From Streptomyces phaeolivaceus (GTDB taxonomy: Bacteria > Actinomycetota > Actinomycetes > Streptomycetales > Streptomycetaceae), in contig NZ_CP045096.1 of assembly GCF_009184865.1 (NCBI RefSeq), forward strand, positions 62,001 to 126,000: a stretch of DNA of 64,000 nt. Direction: 5' to 3'. How positions within the stretch are numbered: position 1 is the stretch's first letter; every line of letters starts with the position of its first letter. The position numbers and the translations under genes were made by a program. Positions 58,771 to 64,000 of this stretch are shown here, in pieces. The notes beneath the pieces are model-generated. The model made no database searches. It was not told where the DNA came from and saw only the letters and a list, made by a program, of their open reading frames with translations.

Positions 58771-59895
58771 CTACTCGCGGCGTTCCCACTCCCGGCCGCC
58801 GTCCCGCGAGATCCACAGCCCTTCGCCCTTCACGAGGTCGTACGTCGCCGTCGTCGCGTCGGCGATGCCGTAGAGCGTGTCGTCCTCGACGGTGAGCGAG
58901 GTGAAGGTCGCCGGTGTCTCCAACTCGTGGAAGGCGTTGTTCTCGTCGTCGTCGGCGAGCCAGTAGCGGCCCCCTTCCCCGCCCACGAGCAGCCGTCCGT
59001 CCGCGAGCAGTTCCAGGATCAGCAGGCCGGGGCCACCGTCCAGGCTCTCCCAGGGGATGCCGCCGGCCAGGAGCGTCCGCCAGGACGTGCCGTCGTCCGT
59101 GGTCACCATCAGGCCGCGCACGCCCTCGTCCGTGGCGAGGGCCAGCGCGGCGGTGCCGCCCCGGGCGACGAGCGGGCCGCCCGAGTACGACTTCGGGACG
59201 TCGACGGAGCCGAGGGTGCGGCCGTCGCGCTGCCGTACGACACGGTTGGGTTCGTCGGTCAGGGGCTGGTCCAGGCTCCACACCGTGCCGCGTTCGTCGA
59301 CGGCGACATCGACGGCGGCGTCGGACAGGCCGGCCGGGGGCGCCAGGGTGCGTGTGGCGGGGCGGTAGACGAGGGTCGGTTCCCGTGCGGAGAGCAGGAT
59401 GTCACCGGCCCGGGTACGCGACGGAGCCTCGGCGAGGACGACCTCGTGCCGCTTGCCGCGCAGATCGAGGCCGGTCCCCTCCCCCGGCGGCACACTGACG
59501 AAGCCCCCGGGCACCCCCTTGAACGCGGCGGGCACATCCTCCGCGTTGGCGTGTTCCGCGTGCTCGGCGACCGTACGGCCGTCGGGTCCGAGGAGGCGCC
59601 AGGCGGTGGCGGCCGGCCCCTCGTCGTCCTCGACGTTGTCGGCGTCGTACGTCAGCAGCAGCGAGCCGTCGCCCGCGCGGGACACCCCGGACGGTGCGCC
59701 GGCCATCTCGATGACGTCGGCGGGGGTCGGGCGCGGGTCCTCGATGACCCGCTTGTACTTCGCCTCACGGCTCTCGGGGGCCTTCTCCGCGGAGGCGCTC
59801 TGGCCGCAGGCGGTGAGTGCCAACGCCGCCGCACCGGCCACCCCCACGAGTCCGGCCGTCCGCCGCCCGTGTCTCTTCAGCCACTCCATCGCCAT
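58771..59895 (-). CDS. Secreted lipoprotein with BNR/sialidase-like beta-propeller
   Basis: 374 residues. Signal peptide with lipobox (GAAALALTAC, then GQS) gives a lipid-anchored exoprotein. The mature part is a beta-propeller with Asp-box-like turns: MVTTDDGTSWRTLLAGGIPW and GLWISRDGGREWERRE at the end, plus YRPATRTLAPPAGLSDAAVD and RGTVWSLDQPLTDEPNRVV. S/T-x-D-x-G-x-x-W is the sialidase/BNR signature, but no sialidase catalytic residues are visible, so a binding or structural role is more likely. It stands alone between the hypothetical gene and the sox operon. Confidence 0.82.
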   Translation of the reverse strand: MAMEWLKRHGRRTAGLVGVAGAAALALTACGQSASAEKAPESREAKYKRVIEDPRPTPADVIEMAGAPSGVSRAGDGSLLLTYDADNVEDDEGPAATAWRLLGPDGRTVAEHAEHANAEDVPAAFKGVPGGFVSVPPGEGTGLDLRGKRHEVVLAEAPSRTRAGDILLSAREPTLVYRPATRTLAPPAGLSDAAVDVAVDERGTVWSLDQPLTDEPNRVVRQRDGRTLGSVDVPKSYSGGPLVARGGTAALALATDEGVRGLMVTTDDGTSWRTLLAGGIPWESLDGGPGLLILELLADGRLLVGGEGGRYWLADDDENNAFHELETPATFTSLTVEDDTLYGIADATTATYDLVKGEGLWISRDGGREWERRE

Positions 59896-60039
59896 TCCGT
59901 CGCCACTCCATCACCACATCGTCACCCGGAGCGCCGACCGCCCGGCGGCGGCCCAGGCCCCAGGCCCACTCGAACTGTTCAGCAGATACTGCCAGTCGGT
60001 GGGCCGTCGAGGGTGCCGGGGGCGCGTCGGCGGGTGCCG

Positions 60040-60705
60040 TCACGCGACCTCGTCGGCGCCGTACTCGGTCATCGCGTCGAGGAGCCAGCGAGCCAGGTAG
60101 TCGGCGAAGGAGGCGCGGGGGAAGAGCCGGTACGTCGGGGCGTCGTCGACCTGCCAGAGCAGTACCGGGACGGGGCCGACCGTGGTCGACACCGCCTGCC
60201 CGGGGGCGAAGGCCCGGGGATGGAGGTCGAGCGGGCAGCCCTTCTCCAGGACCTCGCGGGCGGCCGGGCCGGTCAGCTCCAGTGTGGTGCGGTTGGCCGA
60301 GACGTCGACGACCGAGCCCGGTGCCTGGGCGAGTGCCTCCCTCGACTCGGCGGCCACGGTGGCCGCTTCGCGGTGGGAGAGCACGAGCCATTCGTCGGGG
60401 CCGAGCCACAGGGCCGTGTGGAGGCCCGAGGTGGTGGTGTCCCCGCACCGCCGCGGAAGGGGTGCCCCCAGCGCCTTCCCGATCCGGTCGGCCGCCTCGG
60501 ACTCGGGGTCGACCCGCAGGTTCAGCATGGTGAGACACTGCCACTCGGTCAGCTCGACCCCACGGGCGCCGGTCACGGTGGCGGCCCGCATCCGCTCTTC
60601 GAGGTGGGTCAGGGGGCTGACGCGCAGCGCCACCGGCCCCGACTCCACACCCGTGTCCACACCCGCACCCGTGCTCGTGCGCGCCTCGATCGTCGGCTCA
60701 GCCAT
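60040..60705 (-). CDS. soxG: Sarcosine oxidase gamma subunit
   Basis: 221 residues. The small gamma subunit of heterotetrameric sarcosine oxidase, which helps the alpha subunit bind folate and form 5,10-methylene-tetrahydrofolate. [97 protein letters not shown] and [20 protein letters not shown] match SoxG closely. The start overlaps the alpha-subunit stop by 8 bases. It is the last gene of soxBDAG. Confidence 0.93.
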   Translation of the reverse strand: MAEPTIEARTSTGAGVDTGVESGPVALRVSPLTHLEERMRAATVTGARGVELTEWQCLTMLNLRVDPESEAADRIGKALGAPLPRRCGDTTTSGLHTALWLGPDEWLVLSHREAATVAAESREALAQAPGSVVDVSANRTTLELTGPAAREVLEKGCPLDLHPRAFAPGQAVSTTVGPVPVLLWQVDDAPTYRLFPRASFADYLARWLLDAMTEYGADEVA

Positions 60706-63604
60706 CTCGCTTGGTCCCTTCGGGGTCGTAGAGCACGAAGTCGGCCACCTCGACCGGCACCAGGTTCTCGCCCACCGGGGCGAGGAGGGTCTCGCCGATC
60801 CTGGCCCGCCCGTCGGCGACGAGGGCGAGGGCGAAGGGGCGGCCGAGGGCCGGGCTGTGGTAGCTGGAGGTGACATGGCCGAGCATCGGCACGGGCCCCG
60901 CCCCGGGCGTCAACGGCACGCCCGGTGCGACCAGTTGGGTGCCCTCGGGCAGCCGGGTCGTGCGGTCGGCCGGCAGCAGCCCGACCAGCTGCTTGCGGTC
61001 GGTGCGGGAGGTGTCGGCGCGGGCGAAGGACCGCTTCCCGATGAACTCCTTCTGCTTCGACACCACCCACGACATGCCCGCGTCCTGCGGGGTGACGGTG
61101 CCGTCGGTGTCCTGCCCGACGATGATGTACCCCTTCTCGGCCCGCAGGACGTGCATGGTCTCGGTGCCGTACGGGGTGATGTCGTACGGGCGGCCGATCG
61201 CGTACACCTCTTCCCAGACCGCGAGGCCGTACCACGCCGAGACGTTGATCTCGTAGGCGAGTTCGCCGGAGAAGGAGATCCGGCAGATCCGGGCGGGGAC
61301 GCCGGAGGCGAGGGTGGTCTCGCGGAAGGACATGAAGGGGAAGGCCTCGTTCGACAGGTCGACGTCCGGGGCCAGTTGGGCGACGACCTCGCGCGACTGC
61401 GGGCCGACGACCGCGATGGTCGCCCACTGCTCGGTCACCGAGGTGCAGTGGACGTCGAGTTCGGGCCACTCGGTCTGAAGCCACTCCTCCAGCCAGTCCA
61501 GGACGTTCGCGGCACCGCCGGTCGTGGTGGTCATGAAGTAGCGGTTGTCGTCCAGGCGCAGGGTCACACCGTCGTCGAAGATCATGCCGTCGGGCTTGCA
61601 CATCACGCCGTAGCGGGCGAGGCCGGGCTTGAGCTTCTTGAAGGCGTTGGTGTAGATCCGGTTGAGGAACTCGCCCGCGTCCGCGCCCCAGATCTCGATC
61701 TTGCCGAGGGTGGAGGCGTCCATGAACGCCACCCCCTCCCTCGCCGCCCGGCACTCGCGGGCCACGGCGGTGTCCATGTCCTCTCCGGCCCGGGGGTAGT
61801 ACCAGGGGCGCTTCCACTGTCCGACGTCCTCGAACTCCGCGCCCTGCGCGACATGCCAGCCGTGGATGGATGTGGTGCGCTCGGGGTCGAACAGGTCGCC
61901 GCGCTCGCGCCCGGCCAGGGCGGCGAAGGCGACCGGGGTGTAGGGCGCCCGGTAGGCCGTGGTGCCGATCTCGCCGGGGGACGCGCCCGCGCCGAGTGCC
62001 TCGGCGATCACGCCGATCGCGTTGACACCGGAGGTCTTGCCCTGGTCGTTGGCGGTGCCGAGGGAGGTGTAGCGCTTGACGTGTTCGACGCCGCGCATAC
62101 CGGCGCCGGTCGAGCGCCACACGTCGGCGACGGTGACATCGCGTTGCAGGTCGACGAAGTGGGTGTCCCAGCCGCCGGGTTCGCCGTCGGGGCCGGGCAC
62201 CAGCCACAGGGCGCGCACCTCGGGCCGCGTCCCCTCGTTCCGTGTCCCCTCGGGCGGGGCCGTGGGCAGCGGCACCGGGAACCCGGCGTCCGTGGCGGCC
62301 CGCGCACCCGCGTCCGCGCCCTCGCCCAGACAGCCGTCGAGGTCGTACGTGCCGCGCGCCGCGCCCACGACCCGCTGGTCCCGTACGGTGCCGTCGGGGA
62401 CGAAGGCGACGAGGTCCTCGTCCCAGCGCAGCCGGCCCTGGCGCTGGCTGTGCAGATGCGCCACCGGGCTCCAGCCGCCCGAGACGGCGAGCAGATCACA
62501 GGCGAACGACTCGGGGACGCCGGTGAGTCGACCGTCGGCGTCGAGTCTCTGGACAGCGACCCCCGCCAGCCGGCCGTCCCCGTCCGTGCCGACGACCGTG
62601 CTGCCCGTCAGCACCCGTGCCCCGGTCGCCACGGCGATCTCGGCGGCCCGGTGGGAGAGTTCGGGGCGCGCGTCCACGACGGCGGCGATCTCGATCCCGG
62701 CCGCGTGGAGATCGGCGACCGTGTCGTACGCGCTGTCGTTGGTCGTGCTCACCACGGCGCGTGAGCCCGGGGCCACGGCGTACCGGTTGAGGTAGGAGCG
62801 CACGGCGGCGGCGAGCAGGATGCCGGGGCGGTCGTTGCCGGCGAAGACCAGGGGGCGTTCGTGCGCGCCGGTCGCCAGGACCACCTGGCGGGCCCGGATG
62901 TGCCACAGCCGCTGGCGCGAGACGCCGGAGGACGGTTCGGGGGCGTCGGTACCGAGGTGGTCGGTGCGCCGCTGGAGGGCCAGTACGTAGTTGTCGTCGT
63001 ACGAGCCGAAAGCGGTGGTGCGGTGCAGGACCACGACCTCGGGGGCGGCGTCGAGTGCCGCGCGGACCCCGGCGACCCACTCCAGGGCGCTCTGCCCGCC
63101 GACCCGCTCGGTGCTCGCGGAGAGCAGTGAACCGCCGGGCTCGGGCTGGTCGTCGACGAGGACGACGCGGGCGCCGGAGCCCGCGGCAGCGGCGGCTGCG
63201 GCGAGCCCGGCCGGTCCGGCGCCGACGACGAGGACGTCGGTGTGGACGTACTTCTTGTCGTAGACGGCGGGGTCGGGGGTCGGGTCGAGGCGGCCCATCC
63301 CGGAGACCGTGGTCGCGGACAGGCCGTCGTACAGCTCCACGGTGGTGGCCGGGAGCATGCCCTCCGAGCACGGACCACCGATCTGCAGCAGGGCGTTGGG
63401 CTCCTCGACACCCGCCGAGACGATGCCGCGCGGGCGCCCCCGGTAGAGCGACGGGGCGACCTCGACGACGCCGTTGGCCAGCATCGCCGAGGCGACGGTG
63501 TCGCCGGGGTGGCCGGTCAGTTCCCGGCCGTCGACGGTGAAGCGCAGCACGGTGTCGCGGTCGACACGGCCGCCCTGCCGGAGCCGGAAGTGCTGGTCGG
63601 TCAT
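60698..63604 (-). CDS. soxA: Sarcosine oxidase alpha subunit
   Basis: 968 residues, full length for the family. The N-terminal 2Fe-2S-like/ferredoxin-type fold domain ([20 protein letters not shown]) is followed by the NAD+/FAD-type domain ([20 protein letters not shown], about 125-144) and [20 protein letters not shown]. The C-terminal aminomethyltransferase (T-protein-like) folate domain begins with [20 protein letters not shown] and includes [20 protein letters not shown] and [20 protein letters not shown]. The enzyme oxidatively demethylates sarcosine to glycine and passes the methyl group to tetrahydrofolate with H2O2 release. Start ATG 63604 overlaps the delta-subunit stop by 4 bases. 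Confidence 0.96.
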   Translation of the reverse strand: MTDQHFRLRQGGRVDRDTVLRFTVDGRELTGHPGDTVASAMLANGVVEVAPSLYRGRPRGIVSAGVEEPNALLQIGGPCSEGMLPATTVELYDGLSATTVSGMGRLDPTPDPAVYDKKYVHTDVLVVGAGPAGLAAAAAAAGSGARVVLVDDQPEPGGSLLSASTERVGGQSALEWVAGVRAALDAAPEVVVLHRTTAFGSYDDNYVLALQRRTDHLGTDAPEPSSGVSRQRLWHIRARQVVLATGAHERPLVFAGNDRPGILLAAAVRSYLNRYAVAPGSRAVVSTTNDSAYDTVADLHAAGIEIAAVVDARPELSHRAAEIAVATGARVLTGSTVVGTDGDGRLAGVAVQRLDADGRLTGVPESFACDLLAVSGGWSPVAHLHSQRQGRLRWDEDLVAFVPDGTVRDQRVVGAARGTYDLDGCLGEGADAGARAATDAGFPVPLPTAPPEGTRNEGTRPEVRALWLVPGPDGEPGGWDTHFVDLQRDVTVADVWRSTGAGMRGVEHVKRYTSLGTANDQGKTSGVNAIGVIAEALGAGASPGEIGTTAYRAPYTPVAFAALAGRERGDLFDPERTTSIHGWHVAQGAEFEDVGQWKRPWYYPRAGEDMDTAVARECRAAREGVAFMDASTLGKIEIWGADAGEFLNRIYTNAFKKLKPGLARYGVMCKPDGMIFDDGVTLRLDDNRYFMTTTTGGAANVLDWLEEWLQTEWPELDVHCTSVTEQWATIAVVGPQSREVVAQLAPDVDLSNEAFPFMSFRETTLASGVPARICRISFSGELAYEINVSAWYGLAVWEEVYAIGRPYDITPYGTETMHVLRAEKGYIIVGQDTDGTVTPQDAGMSWVVSKQKEFIGKRSFARADTSRTDRKQLVGLLPADRTTRLPEGTQLVAPGVPLTPGAGPVPMLGHVTSSYHSPALGRPFALALVADGRARIGETLLAPVGENLVPVEVADFVLYDPEGTKRDG

Positions 63605-63897
63605 CGGTTCCCTCCGGCCTGGGGCAGTGCGGGGCGGGGCTCGTCGAGCCGGTAGCTGGTCAGGACCTCGTAACTGACGGTGTCCCGCAGGACGTTGAAC
63701 CAGCGGCGGCAGCCGGTGCCGTGCATCCACCGCTCGGCGAAGGGGCCCTTGGGGTTGTCGCGGTAGAACACGTACTCGGCCCACTGCTCGTCGGTGAGGT
63801 CGGCGGGGTTCTCGGGGTAGGGGACGTGGGCCTGTCCGCCGTAGTGGTACTCGGTCTCGTCCCGCGGCCCGCACCAGGGGCAGGTGATCAGCAGCAC
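63601..63897 (-). CDS. soxD: Sarcosine oxidase delta subunit
   Basis: 98 residues, the usual size. The zinc site is formed by CPWC near residue 6, a His in YHYGGQAH and a Cys in [34 protein letters not shown] is the highly conserved core. SoxD is the zinc-containing structural subunit of the heterotetramer. It overlaps soxA by 4 bases and follows soxB by 17 bases. Confidence 0.96.
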   Translation of the reverse strand: MLLITCPWCGPRDETEYHYGGQAHVPYPENPADLTDEQWAEYVFYRDNPKGPFAERWMHGTGCRRWFNVLRDTVSYEVLTSYRLDEPRPALPQAGGNR

Positions 63898-63914
63898 GGT
63901 GTTCTCCTCGTCCG

Positions 63915-64000
63915 TCAGTGGGCCACGGCCGCGGCGCCGTGTTCGTCGATCAGCGCGCCCGTCGCGAACCGTTCCAGGGCGAAGGGGGCGTTCAGCGGAT
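63915..64000 (-). CDS. soxB: Sarcosine oxidase beta subunit, C-terminal end (partial)
   Basis: The last 27 codons read [20 protein letters not shown] and HGAAAVAH before the stop at 63915-63917. N-A-P-F-x-L-x-R-F and [12 protein letters not shown] are the typical end of SoxB, the FAD/FMN-binding catalytic subunit. The rest of the gene lies beyond the window. Gene order B-D-A-G is canonical. Confidence 0.92.
   Translation of the reverse strand, partial: PLNAPFALERFATGALIDEHGAAAVAH

Overview
The window reads as a stretch of Streptomyces chromosome. GC content is very high throughout, and genes keep the usual third-position bias, which produces long antisense shadow frames. Genus-typical families are present: a short chaplin (52178-52417), a membrane-tethered HTH/nSTAND1/WD40 protein, a DNRLRE/RHS giant protein, a sigma-like/ricin-lectin membrane protein, an ECF41 sigma factor and a DMATS-type aromatic prenyltransferase. 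No rRNA, tRNA, CRISPR array, insertion sequence or phage gene is visible. The mix of specialised operons and many broken genes suggests a chromosome arm or another accessory region; that placement is inference.

Layout. 1-4150: a partly decayed flavin monooxygenase cluster, with two luciferase-like monooxygenase remnants around intact FAD monooxygenase, alpha/beta hydrolase and FMN reductase genes. 4549-6799: sigma-like/zinc-motif/ricin membrane protein and a small phosphotransferase. 6857-11849 (minus): a four-gene MacB-type ABC efflux operon (lipoprotein, peptidoglycan-binding adaptor, ATPase, permease) and a secreted crystallin-like protein. 12246-13959: remnants of an alpha/beta hydrolase, a WYL regulator and an SfsA-like nuclease. 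14753-21807 (minus): an RHS polymorphic-toxin-like giant with a lipoprotein gene upstream. 22381-28263 (plus): an alginate-synthesis-like set (processive GT2 synthase, AlgG-like beta-helix protein, second beta-helix protein, UDP-glucose dehydrogenase).

28410-29297: remnants of DUF1963 and TetR genes. 29334-31588: cysteine-desulfurase-like enzyme with a divergent LysR regulator. 31636-33869: ECF41 sigma factor with its flavin oxidoreductase. 34085-37717: Ser/Thr kinase, a graveyard of aldolase/GntR/AEC pieces, and a methyltransferase. 38122-41313: DHA2 drug exporter with a large operator, and a frameshifted glycoside hydrolase. 41333-47966: EEP nuclease, then a tryptophanase/prenyltransferase operon divergent from the nSTAND1 gene. 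48063-50549: remnants of DUF5995 and a macrolactam-cyclase gene, a NarL-type regulator and a TauE/SafE exporter. 50727-59895: hypothetical proteins, chaplin, membrane proteins, a flavin dehydrogenase, a solute-binding protein and a beta-propeller lipoprotein. 60040-64000 (minus): sarcosine oxidase operon soxB(partial)-D-A-G.

Two themes stand out. The first is the 22381-28263 locus, whose parts (UDP-glucuronate supply, a membrane polymerase and two carbohydrate-acting beta-helix proteins) form a coherent but, to my knowledge, undescribed uronic-acid exopolysaccharide system. The second is extensive small-scale decay: deletion scars that fuse neighbouring genes head-to-head or tail-to-tail, and several single-base frameshifts. 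All family assignments come from reading motifs; no database search was run.
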